From: an uncultured Collinsella sp.
GTDB lineage: Bacteria > Actinomycetota > Coriobacteriia > Coriobacteriales > Coriobacteriaceae
NCBI GenBank assembly: GCA_900541205.1
Contig: UQIV01000036.1
Span: 1-14,528 of the forward strand
Direction of reading: 5' to 3'
DNA length: 14,528 bases
Shown here: positions 1 through 5,881 of the stretch, piece by piece
Layout: each line of letters opens with the position of its first letter
Numbering within the stretch: position 1 is the first letter of the stretch
Made by a program: the position numbers and the translations under genes
The notes under the pieces: generated by a model
What the model saw: only the letters and a program-made list of their open reading frames with translations
Told to the model about the DNA's origin: nothing
Database searches by the model: none

Positions 1-44
1 GGGGCCATTGTGGCCATTGACAGCGGATTGGGTCATATGAGCGA

Positions 45-143
45 AAGCCCGCCAGAGCGAGCAAGGTGCCTTGAAACGAGGCGGCATTGACCTTCTGGTC
101 ATGCCGCCGAAGTTGAAAGGCAGATTGCCGCTCTGGCGGGCTT
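45..143. repeat. Branched inverted repeat downstream of lysS
   Basis: A perfect 15-bp outer inverted repeat pairs 45-59 with 129-143. Inside it a second strong hairpin pairs 80-92 with 97-108 around a TTCT loop, with one bulged T. Weaker small hairpins can be drawn at 62-73 and 119-129. The whole folds as a multi-branched, cloverleaf-like structure of about 99 bp on either strand. It has no T-tract and no convincing ORF. It could be an interspersed palindromic repeat, a transcript-end structure or a structured RNA; the sequence alone does not decide. The pairing was checked base by base, while the functional reading is open. Confidence 0.6.
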
Positions 144-155
144 GCAGCGTCAACT

Positions 156-185
156 GGTTACGCGGGTTGGTAAACCCGCGTAACC
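156..185 (-). terminator. Perfect 13-bp hairpin just after lysS, without a U-tract
   Basis: Bases 156-168 pair perfectly with 173-185 around a four-base loop, and the hairpin overlaps to within three bases of the lysS stop codon at 188-190. In the lysS direction it is not followed by a run of T, so it is not a textbook intrinsic terminator. It may still protect the mRNA 3' end or act as a U-tract-less terminator. Confidence 0.45.
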
Positions 186-187
186 CC

Positions 188-2152
188 CTAGTACATCTTT
201 GCGCCGGCAGGGATGGAAGCGTCGAGCTGAATCAGGTTGAGGCGCTCCTCGCCCTCCTCCTCGTGGATGGCGCTGATGAGCATGCCGCAGCTGGGGATAC
301 CCATCATCTTGCGCGGAGGCAGGTTGGTGATGGCGAGCAGGGTCTTGCCGACCAGGTCCTCGGGCTCATAGTATTCATGGATGCCGGAGAGGATGGTGCG
401 GTCGGTGCCGGTGCCGTCGTCGAGCGTAAAGTTCAGCAGCTTCTTGGACTTCTTGACGGCCTCGCATGCCTTGACCTTCACAGCGCGGAAATCGCTCTTG
501 GAGAAGGTATCGAAGTCGACGAACTCCTCAAACAGCGGCTCAACGGCAATCTTGGAGTAATCGAGCGTGGGCTTGAGCGGCTTGACGAAGGGGCTCGCGG
601 TGTTGCCGGCCTCGGCAGCCTTGGCAGCAGCGGCACCGGACTGGAAACCCTTCTCGGGCTTCATGTGCGGGAACAGCAGCACGTCGCGGATGGAAGCCTG
701 GTTGGTGAGCAGCATGACCACGCGGTCGATACCGATGCCGATGCCGCCCGCGGGAGGCATACCGTACTCGAGGGCGCGTACGTAATCCTCGTCGTACTCC
801 ATGGCCTCGTCGTCACCGCCGGCCTTCTCGGCCATCTGGGCAGCGAAGCGCTCGGCCTGGTCGACCGGGTCGTTGAGCTCGGAGAACGCGTTCGCGTACT
901 CGTGGCCGGCGATGACCAGCTCAAAGCGATGGGTCAGGCGCGGGTCATCCTCAAAGCGCTTGGCAAGCGGGCTAACCTCGATGGGGTAATCGCACACGAA
1001 GGTGGGGTTGACGATGGTGTCCTCGCCCAGCTCGTCATAAATCTCGGCGATGATCTTGCCGGCGGTCCACTCGGGCTTGATCTCCAGGCCCTTCTCGCGT
1101 GCGGCGGCAGCAAGCTCCTCAACCGGCGTGTCGATGGTGACCGGCTTGCCGAGCACGTCGGAGACAATGTCGGTCATGGGACGGCTGGCCCACTCGCCGG
1201 AGAGGTCGATGGTCTGGCCCTGGTACTCAATAACCTCGGGGTTGCCGATAGCCTTGTTAGCGGCCTTAATGACACCCTGAGCGAGTGCCTTCATGCCCTC
1301 GAGGTCGGAGAAGGCGCGGTAGGCCTCCATCGTGGTGAACTCGGGATTGTGGGTAAGGTCCATGCCCTCGTTGCGGAAGATACGGCCGATCTCGAACACG
1401 CGCTCGAAGCCGCCGACGATGCAGCGCTTGAGGTGCAGCTCGGTGGCGATACGCAGGTAGCACTCCTGATCGAGCGCGTTGAAGTGCGTGATGAACGGCT
1501 TGGCAGTAGCTCCGCCCTGGATGGTCTGCAGGATAGGGGTCTCGACCTCCATGTAGCCATCGGACTCCATAAAGCGGCGGAACGTGGAGAGAATCTGCGA
1601 ACGCTTGCGGAAGGTCTCGCGAACGTCGTCGTTGGCGATCAGGTCGACATAGCGCTGGCGATAGCGGGTCTCCTTGTCGGAGAGACCGTGGAACTTCTCG
1701 GGCAGCGGGCGAACGGCCTTGGACAGCAGCGTCGCGCTCTTGGGGGCAACGGAAAGCTGGCCACGCTTGGTGCGCACGACTACGCCGGCCACGCCCAGGA
1801 TATCGCCCAGGTCGAGCGCCTTGAGCGTGTTCCAGGCGGCCTCGTCCATATCGTTGATGCGGCAGAACAGCTGGATCTCGCCGGTCGCGTCGCGCACGAC
1901 GATGAACATGATCTTGCCCTGACCGCGCTTGGCAACCACACGGCCGCCGATCTTCACGACGTCCTCGGTGTCCTCGCCATCGGTGAGCTCGGCGTACTTA
2001 GCCTCGATATCGGCGACGTAGTCCTCAATCTCGGAGTGCTCGGGATAGGGGTTCTGGCCCGCCTCGAACAGGGCGGCGCGCTTGGCCAGGCGGGTGGCGC
2101 GCTCGTCGTTGAGCGTCGATGCCTGATCGGCGGCGTTCTGGTTCTCTGCCAT
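188..2152 (-). CDS. lysS: Lysyl-tRNA synthetase, class II, with C-terminal tRNA-binding domain
   Basis: This enzyme charges tRNA-Lys with lysine using ATP in the cytoplasm. The 654-residue product has an N-terminal OB-fold anticodon-binding domain (about 60-165) and a class II core: motif 1 around 195-210 (FMESDGYMEVETP), motif 2 around 252-277 (FEIGRIFRNEGMDLTHNPEF) and motif 3 around 464-483 (GGIGIGIDR). Ordinary bacterial LysRS ends near residue 500. Here a linker is followed by a second OB-fold at about 545-654, with SDFRAVKV, ILSGI, NLPPRKMMGI and SCGML. This resembles the Trbp111/EMAP-II-like domain found at the C-terminus of many MetRS. The ATG start has a GAGGAG site seven bases upstream. 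A hairpin with a short T-run lies between greA and this start. The family assignment is secure; the role of the extra domain is inferred. Confidence 0.97.
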   Translation of the reverse strand: MAENQNAADQASTLNDERATRLAKRAALFEAGQNPYPEHSEIEDYVADIEAKYAELTDGEDTEDVVKIGGRVVAKRGQGKIMFIVVRDATGEIQLFCRINDMDEAAWNTLKALDLGDILGVAGVVVRTKRGQLSVAPKSATLLSKAVRPLPEKFHGLSDKETRYRQRYVDLIANDDVRETFRKRSQILSTFRRFMESDGYMEVETPILQTIQGGATAKPFITHFNALDQECYLRIATELHLKRCIVGGFERVFEIGRIFRNEGMDLTHNPEFTTMEAYRAFSDLEGMKALAQGVIKAANKAIGNPEVIEYQGQTIDLSGEWASRPMTDIVSDVLGKPVTIDTPVEELAAAAREKGLEIKPEWTAGKIIAEIYDELGEDTIVNPTFVCDYPIEVSPLAKRFEDDPRLTHRFELVIAGHEYANAFSELNDPVDQAERFAAQMAEKAGGDDEAMEYDEDYVRALEYGMPPAGGIGIGIDRVVMLLTNQASIRDVLLFPHMKPEKGFQSGAAAAKAAEAGNTASPFVKPLKPTLDYSKIAVEPLFEEFVDFDTFSKSDFRAVKVKACEAVKKSKKLLNFTLDDGTGTDRTILSGIHEYYEPEDLVGKTLLAITNLPPRKMMGIPSCGMLISAIHEEEGEERLNLIQLDASIPAGAKMY

Positions 2153-2169
2153 AGTTAGCTCCTCAAACT

Positions 2170-2202
2170 AAAACGCTCCCCAGGATTCGGTCCCAGGGAG
2201 CG
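2170..2202 (-). terminator. Intrinsic terminator after greA, directly upstream of lysS
   Basis: In the minus direction, seven perfect pairs (2196-2202 with 2174-2180) extend inward by about five more, including two G-T pairs, around a five-base loop. TTTT follows. It fits an intrinsic terminator for greA. The lysS ATG is only 17 bases past the T-run, so it could also act as a leader attenuator for lysS. Confidence 0.75.
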
Positions 2203-2230
2203 AAAACATACCTTTACGCGGGACCGTGGT

Positions 2231-2701
2231 CTAGCGTGCGATCTTGGCGATGGTGTAGACGCGAGTCTTGCCGGAAGGCGTAACGACCTCGACGGAGTCG
2301 CCCTCGCCATGACCAATGATGGCGTGGCCGACCGGAGACTCGTTGGAGATCTTGTGCTCGAGCGAGTTGGTCTCGGTGGTACCGACAAGCGTGACCTCGA
2401 TGAGCTCACCGTTGGGGTCGACCAAGGTAACAGTCGAGCCAATGGAGACGGTCAGGTCGCCCGTGCTGGCAGCGATCTGAGCGTTGGCGAGGATGGCCTG
2501 GATCTCGGCGATACGAGCGGCGTTCTGGGCCTGCTTGTCCTTGGCGGCATCATACTCGGAGTTCTCCGAAAGGTCGCCGAACGCGCGGGCTTCCTTGATG
2601 TCCTCGACGATCTCCTTGGCGTAATCGCCCTCACGCCAAGCGAGCTCCTCGACGAGCTTCTGGCGGCCCTCAGCGGTCAGTACGATCTGGCTTGCGTCCA
2701 T
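2231..2701 (-). CDS. greA: Transcription elongation factor GreA
   Basis: GreA enters the RNA polymerase secondary channel and stimulates cleavage of backtracked RNA, rescuing arrested complexes. The 156-residue length is typical. The N-terminal coiled coil carries the tip motif GDLSENSEYDAAK, with acidic D43 and E46 in the places of the catalytic Asp41/Glu44 of E. coli GreA. The C-terminal FKBP-like half contains SPVGHAIIGHGEGD. The ATG start is preceded by GGGGAG at a good distance. The gene sits between the tatA terminator and its own terminator, so it looks like a single-gene unit, with a possible TTGACA promoter element overlapping the end of the tatA terminator. Assignment is secure. Confidence 0.97.
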   Translation of the reverse strand: MDASQIVLTAEGRQKLVEELAWREGDYAKEIVEDIKEARAFGDLSENSEYDAAKDKQAQNAARIAEIQAILANAQIAASTGDLTVSIGSTVTLVDPNGELIEVTLVGTTETNSLEHKISNESPVGHAIIGHGEGDSVEVVTPSGKTRVYTIAKIAR

Positions 2702-2714
2702 ACGGATATCTCCC

Positions 2715-2742
2715 CAACTATGATGTAACGATCAACTGTCAA
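2715..2742 (-). promoter_or_regulatory. Possible greA promoter
   Basis: A consensus -35 TTGACA (2737-2742 on the minus strand) lies directly after the T-rich tail of the tatA terminator. The -10 is poor: TAGTTG at 16 bases or CATAGT at 14 bases. The -35 and position support it; the -10 does not. Confidence 0.35.
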
Positions 2743-2743
2743 C

Positions 2744-2783
2744 AAAAACGAAAAAGACCGGCTAGCCTGCGGGCAAGCCGGTC
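2744..2783 (-). terminator. Intrinsic terminator after tatA
   Basis: In the minus direction, GACCGGCT (2776-2783) pairs with AGCCGGTC (2756-2763). A short GCC/GGC inner stem follows, then TTTTTCGTTTTTG. This is a strong intrinsic terminator 25 bases past the tatA stop. Confidence 0.92.
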
Positions 2784-2808
2784 AGGTGCTCACCCCAAAG
2801 GGATGGGA

Positions 2809-3084
2809 CTACTCTGCGTCCGCGTCGCTGTCCTCTGCCTTCTTTTGCTTGGCAGCAGCGAGCTTGGCCTCGAGCTCTGCGATCTCCTTGTCCTCCTTGG
2901 ACTCCTCGACCACAACCTCCTCGGCCTGCTTGGTTTCGCCCTTATCGTCGCCCTCCATACCCTCGCGGATATTCTTGACGGTAGAGCCGAGGGACTTACC
3001 GAGCTTCGGCAGGTTCTTGGGCCCAAAGATAATCAGGACAACGACGAGAATAATGATGAGCTCAGGAGCCCTCAGTCCAAACAT
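2809..3084 (-). CDS. tatA: Sec-independent protein translocase subunit TatA
   Basis: TatA forms the membrane channel element of the twin-arginine pathway, which exports folded proteins carrying RR signal peptides. The 91-residue product has the family layout: a short N-terminus (MFGLRAPELI), one membrane helix at about 8-20, the FGPKNLPKLGKSLG hinge and start of an amphipathic helix, then a charged, acidic and partly coiled-coil tail from about 45 to the end. The ATG at 3082-3084 has a strong GGAGG site six bases upstream. An in-frame upstream extension would run through the tRNA gene and is rejected. No tatC is present in the window. TatA and TatB are hard to separate by sequence; TatA is favoured by the FGPKNLPKLGK signature. 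It is flanked by its own promoter and terminator. Confidence 0.92.
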   Translation of the reverse strand: MFGLRAPELIIILVVVLIIFGPKNLPKLGKSLGSTVKNIREGMEGDDKGETKQAEEVVVEESKEDKEIAELEAKLAAAKQKKAEDSDADAE

Positions 3085-3120
3085 GTAGACCTCCACAATA
3101 CAGCGAGACAAGCTCGAATG

Positions 3121-3149
3121 AGTATACCGCGGGTATCGCGGTATCACAA
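3121..3149 (-). promoter_or_regulatory. Probable tatA promoter with an embedded inverted repeat
   Basis: On the minus strand, TTGTGA (3144-3149) and TATACT (3121-3126) are separated by exactly 17 bases. The position fits tatA, about 40 bases upstream of its start and after the tRNA terminator. An 8-bp perfect inverted repeat (3124-3131 and 3137-3144, five-base spacer) fills the spacer and touches both boxes, so it could be an operator. Confidence 0.65.
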
Positions 3150-3157
3150 CAATAGCT

Positions 3158-3185
3158 AAAAAAAGGGACCGCAAGAAGCGGTCCC
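3158..3185 (-). terminator. Intrinsic terminator after tRNA-Pro
   Basis: In the minus direction, GGGACCGC (3178-3185) pairs perfectly with GCGGTCCC (3165-3172) around TTCTT, followed by seven T. It lies about a dozen bases past the tRNA CCA end. Confidence 0.95.
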
Positions 3186-3196
3186 TCCTCATGCTC

Positions 3197-3273
3197 TGGT
3201 CGGGTTGACTGGATTTGAACCAGCGACCCCTGCGTCCCGAACGCAGTGCTCTACCAAACTGAGCCACAACCCG
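3197..3273 (-). tRNA. tRNA-Pro, anticodon CGG, CCA encoded
   Basis: The minus strand folds as a full cloverleaf of 77 nt. The acceptor stem CGGGTTG pairs with CAACCCG, followed by discriminator A and an encoded CCA. The D-arm is GCTC/GAGC. The anticodon stem CTGCG/CGCAG holds the loop TTCGGGA, giving anticodon CGG (3237-3239), which reads CCG. The T-arm is CTGG/CCAG with TTCAAAT. The C1-G72 pair and A73 are the usual identity elements of bacterial tRNA-Pro. The gene follows ispE on the same strand and has its own terminator. Confidence 0.97.
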
Positions 3274-3284
3274 TTAGCTCGACT

Positions 3285-3314
3285 ATAGTAACAAAGATTT
3301 CCGTCGTGTGCCAG
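3285..3314 (-). promoter_or_regulatory. Possible tRNA-Pro promoter
   Basis: On the minus strand, CTGGCA (3309-3314) and TACTAT (3285-3290) are 18 bases apart, just past the ispE stop. The predicted start is a few bases upstream of the mature tRNA 5' end. The boxes each match consensus at about four of six positions. Confidence 0.4.
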
Positions 3315-3322
3315 AGAAATTT

Positions 3323-4219
3323 TTACTTCTTTGGCGCTTCAATACGAACCGTGTCGGAAACGAGCTCCGTTGCATAAGCCCACCAGCCATTTTGTTGAGC
3401 GACTGCCGCAAGATTGACTGCCGTAGCGGCAGTATCGCAAATGGCAAACGAGCAGGCACCCGAACCGCACACGTTTGCGGTAATGGTACCGTCCTGTGAA
3501 CGAAGCCAGTCGAGCACCGTTTGAATCCGCAGCTCCATCTGCACGGAAATGACACCCAGGTTGTTGTGGACGAGCGCGTAGGCCGCCTCTGCGTCTCCCG
3601 AGCGAAGGGCAGATGCGATCGCTCCGGGCTTGTCCGCAGGCGCTGGGGTCTCGTCAAAACGTCGATAGGCTTCAATTGTTGAAACGCTTGCCTCGCGCGG
3701 CTTAACCAGCACGACGGGTGTCGCGGGTAGTGCGGGGTACTCGGTTGCCAGCACGTCTCCCCCACCCACGTAAAAAGCAGGGCTCGCGTGCAAAAAGAAC
3801 GGCACGTCGGCGCCAATGCCACGCGCAATCTCGTCCAGCGCAGGATCGGTGCGGTCGATACCCCACAGCTCTGCCAAGGCGACAATGACCGCCGCGGCAT
3901 CCGTCGAAGGACCGCCCAGCCCGGCACACAACGGGATGCGCTTTTCGATCGTGATGCAGACATTGGCTTCGCGACCATAATGCTCGGCCATAGCGAGCGC
4001 AGCACGATACGCCGTATTCTTTTGCATGGGAAAGTCGGATGTCGGAATCGTCTGGACGGTCAGCGTCTGTGCCGGCGTAACCGTCACGGTATCGGAAAGA
4101 CCGACGGCCGCCATCAGGGAATCGACCCTGTGGTAGCCGCGGTCATCGCGCTCGGTATGAACCCCCAGGTAGAGGTTAATCTTTGCCGGCGCGGAAAGAG
4201 TCAGGGACCGATCGGTCAC
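3323..4219 (-). CDS. ispE: 4-(cytidine 5'-diphospho)-2-C-methyl-D-erythritol kinase
   Basis: IspE phosphorylates CDP-methylerythritol with ATP in the non-mevalonate (MEP) route to isoprenoid precursors. The 298-residue product is a GHMP kinase. It has APAKINLYLGV at the N-terminus with K13 in the usual catalytic place, the ATP-binding loop around 96-109 (IPLCAGLGGPSTDAA), the GADVPFF segment with the catalytic-type D138, and a C-terminal CGSGAC motif. The loop reads GGPSTD where the family usually has GGGSSD, a mild departure. The start is GTG, chosen because a GAGGAG site lies eight bases upstream and the codon is two bases past the veg stop, which suggests translational coupling. The veg-ispE order is also seen around these genes in Bacillus. 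Assignment is secure. Confidence 0.95.
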   Translation of the reverse strand: MTDRSLTLSAPAKINLYLGVHTERDDRGYHRVDSLMAAVGLSDTVTVTPAQTLTVQTIPTSDFPMQKNTAYRAALAMAEHYGREANVCITIEKRIPLCAGLGGPSTDAAAVIVALAELWGIDRTDPALDEIARGIGADVPFFLHASPAFYVGGGDVLATEYPALPATPVVLVKPREASVSTIEAYRRFDETPAPADKPGAIASALRSGDAEAAYALVHNNLGVISVQMELRIQTVLDWLRSQDGTITANVCGSGACSFAICDTAATAVNLAAVAQQNGWWAYATELVSDTVRIEAPKK

Positions 4220-4221
4220 CG

Positions 4222-4518
4222 CTAGTGCTCCTCGAGCTGATTGCCGAGCGGGGTAAAAATATGCTCGCCGCTCTCGGGGTCGAACAGCTCGACCTGGCCG
4301 GTGAGGACATCGATATACTGGTAGGACTGACGCGACTTGCGGCCACGGCGCTCGTCGACCTCGACGATAAAGACTGCCGGATGGACGCTCTTGATGGTGC
4401 CCATGCGCTCGACGACGCGGGTACGGCCCATGTTGGCCTTCACCTTAACGCGATCGCCCACCATATCGGTCAGCTTCTCGTGGATGTCGTCGACGTGATT
4501 GACTTCCATCTCTTCCAT
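4222..4518 (-). CDS. veg: Veg family protein
   Basis: This 98-residue protein belongs to the Veg family (formerly DUF1021). The characteristic core is a small beta-barrel-like segment: GDRVKVKANMGRTRVVERMGTI, then HPAVFIVEV and SYQYIDVLTGQVELF. Bacillus subtilis Veg has been linked to biofilm gene expression; its molecular activity is not well defined, and no role is proven here. I chose the ATG at 4516-4518 because GGAGG stands eight bases upstream. The longer frame begins with TTG at 4542 and would bury that site. The stop is two bases before the ispE start, so the two genes form a tight operon behind the promoter at 4586-4615. Confidence 0.88.
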   Translation of the reverse strand: MEEMEVNHVDDIHEKLTDMVGDRVKVKANMGRTRVVERMGTIKSVHPAVFIVEVDERRGRKSRQSYQYIDVLTGQVELFDPESGEHIFTPLGNQLEEH

Positions 4519-4585
4519 GAACAGGGCCTCCAGAAGGTGCAATTCAAAAAGGGGATAATACCCCTAAGATAGACAAAACTCTAAT

Positions 4586-4615
4586 ACTATAGCACCCTAT
4601 TGTGGCCATACGCAA
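4586..4615 (-). promoter_or_regulatory. Probable veg-ispE promoter
   Basis: On the minus strand, TATAGT (4586-4591, five of six consensus bases) lies 18 bases after a weak -35 TTGCGT (4610-4615). It sits in an A/T-rich gap between dtd and veg. The 5' leader then contains a small AGGGG/CCCCT hairpin (4550-4554 with 4561-4565) followed by T5, which could be a weak attenuator. Confidence 0.55.
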
Positions 4616-4648
4616 GCAGCTAAAAAGGCCCCGTCCCAAATTGATTAC

Positions 4649-5095
4649 TTACAGACCATCGGTGTCCAGGACGATGGTAAACGGACCGTCGTTGACCAGG
4701 TCGACCTTCATGTCGGCACCGAAGATGCCATGCGCTACGTGCTCGACGTCCTCGCGCACAAGCGTCAGGAAGTACTCGTAGAGCTCGTTGGCGACATCGG
4801 GGGCGCCGGCATCCGTAAACGATGGGCGGCGGCCGTGACGGCAATCGGCGAACAGCGTGAACTGCGACACCACGAGAACCTCGCCGTCGACATCGGCAAG
4901 TGCCAGGTTGGTCTTGCCGTTCTCGTCCTCGTTAATGCGCAAGCCCCGGAGCTTGCCCCACAGCTTATCGGCCTCGGCGCGCGTGTCGCCGTGGCCCACG
5001 CCCAGCAGCACCAGATAGCCGCGCCCAATTTTGCCCACGCACTCGCCGTCGACCGTCACGCCGGCGTTGAGCACGCGCTGCACTACCGCACGCAC
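4649..5095 (-). CDS. dtd: D-aminoacyl-tRNA deacylase
   Basis: Dtd hydrolyses D-aminoacyl-tRNA (and mischarged glycyl-tRNA), keeping D-amino acids out of proteins. The 148-residue length is standard. The two signature motifs are present: SQFTL at 77-81, with the active-site Thr, and NDGPFT at 135-140, with the Gly-cisPro pair (G137-P138) that enforces chirality. Other family landmarks are RAVVQRV at the N-terminus, ADCRHGRRPSF and GIFGADM. The start is GTG, supported by a GAGGAG site inside the end of rdgB. Only three bases separate the rdgB stop from this start, so the two are probably translated from one message. Downstream there is a T-run near 4623 but no clear terminator stem. Confidence 0.95.
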   Translation of the reverse strand: MRAVVQRVLNAGVTVDGECVGKIGRGYLVLLGVGHGDTRAEADKLWGKLRGLRINEDENGKTNLALADVDGEVLVVSQFTLFADCRHGRRPSFTDAGAPDVANELYEYFLTLVREDVEHVAHGIFGADMKVDLVNDGPFTIVLDTDGL

Positions 5096-5098
5096 GGC

Positions 5099-5740
5099 CT
5101 ACTCCTCGCCCGTCAGTTTGGCGGATAGGTGCTCGAGCGCATGGAATCGATGGCTGATGGCGTTCTTCTCGTCCGCCGTCAGCTCGGCCATGGTCTTGCC
5201 CGGCGTGTCGACCGGCAGGAACAGCGGGTCGTAGCCAAAGCCGTGATCGCCGCGGCCCTCATGTGCGATAACGCCCTCGCAGGCGCCCTCACCATAGGTG
5301 ACCAAACCGTCCGTGTCGATGAGCGCGACGACGCTCATAAAGCGCGCAGTGCGGTCCTCGTCGGCCACGCCCTCCAGATTCACGAGCAGCTTGGCATTGT
5401 TGGCAGCATCGTCGCCGTGAACGCCCGCGTAGCGCGCGCTATACACACCGGGCTCACCGTCCAGCGCATCGACGACCAGGCCCGAATCGTCGGCAATGGC
5501 CATGAGCCCCGTCTCCTCCACCGCGGCCTGCGCCTTGATGATGGCGTTCTCCAAAAACGTCATGCCGTTTTCCTCGGGGTCCTCAAAATCGCCCAGTTGG
5601 CCGAGCGCCACAAAGCGAACCTCGGGCATAGCCTTGCCCAAAATGGCCTCGATCTCGGTGAGCTTATGGGCGTTGCCCGTTGCCACGACGATGGTCGCCG
5701 CCGGGTCGAGGGTGTCGATGTCAATCATCTCAAGTGCCAT
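5099..5740 (-). CDS. rdgB: XTP/dITP diphosphatase (non-canonical purine NTPase)
   Basis: This Ham1/RdgB-family enzyme removes ITP, dITP and XTP by hydrolysis to the monophosphate, preventing their use in DNA and RNA. The 213-residue product shows the family motifs in order: ATGNAHKLTEI (20-30) for the triphosphate, TFLENAIIKA (61-70), ADDSGLVVDAL (83-93), GFGYDPLF (167-174) and KNAISHR (192-198). The frame is open for 23 codons further upstream. I chose the ATG at 5738-5740 because AAGGAG stands seven bases before it, while the extension runs through a hairpin. murI-rph-rdgB is a gene order known in actinobacteria. A terminator separates rph from this gene, so rdgB-dtd may have their own promoter, which I could not place. 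Confidence 0.95.
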   Translation of the reverse strand: MALEMIDIDTLDPAATIVVATGNAHKLTEIEAILGKAMPEVRFVALGQLGDFEDPEENGMTFLENAIIKAQAAVEETGLMAIADDSGLVVDALDGEPGVYSARYAGVHGDDAANNAKLLVNLEGVADEDRTARFMSVVALIDTDGLVTYGEGACEGVIAHEGRGDHGFGYDPLFLPVDTPGKTMAELTADEKNAISHRFHALEHLSAKLTGEE

Positions 5741-5767
5741 GAGTGGTCTCCTTGTCCGTATAGCAAA

Positions 5768-5814
5768 GCCACGTAAAAGGGACTGGCCCTTCGGCGTCTC
5801 CCCTTTCATGTGGC
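5768..5814. repeat. Long imperfect hairpin in the rdgB leader
   Basis: Bases 5768-5781 pair with 5801-5814 with a single mismatch over 14 positions (one G-T pair). The loop can form a further GCC/GGC stem. Only TTT follows in the minus direction, so it is a poor terminator. It lies 27 bases upstream of the rdgB ATG and could be a second transcript-end structure, a leader element or a palindromic repeat. Confidence 0.5.
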
Positions 5815-5845
5815 GTCAACCTTATCTATCGGCGTTTCCGCAGAT

Positions 5846-5881
5846 AAAACCTGCCAAAATAACCTGTCCCTTTTTGGCAGG
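5846..5881 (-). terminator. Intrinsic terminator after rph
   Basis: In the minus direction a perfect 10-bp stem, CCTGCCAAAA with TTTTGGCAGG (5872-5881 and 5850-5859), has a 12-base loop and is followed by TTTT. The stem begins at the base after the rph stop codon. Confidence 0.8.

Noticed and set aside
1..20. Tandem GGCCATTG repeat at the left edge
   Set aside because: Only two short copies at the window boundary; not enough to call a repeat array.
71..2158. A 695-codon plus-strand open frame covering all of lysS
   Set aside because: It is antisense to a clear LysRS with all class II motifs, and the translation is low-complexity Leu/Gly/Val/Asp-rich with no recognisable domain. Long antisense frames are common in GC-rich genes.
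2809..3267. A 152-codon version of tatA extending upstream
   Set aside because: The extra N-terminus reads through the tRNA-Pro gene, its terminator and the tatA promoter; the ATG at 3084 has a strong ribosome-binding site and the family-typical N-terminus.
4616..4648. Possible terminator after dtd (T-run near 4620-4625)
   Set aside because: The minus strand has TTTTT after GGGACGGGGCC, but I could draw no stable stem before it.
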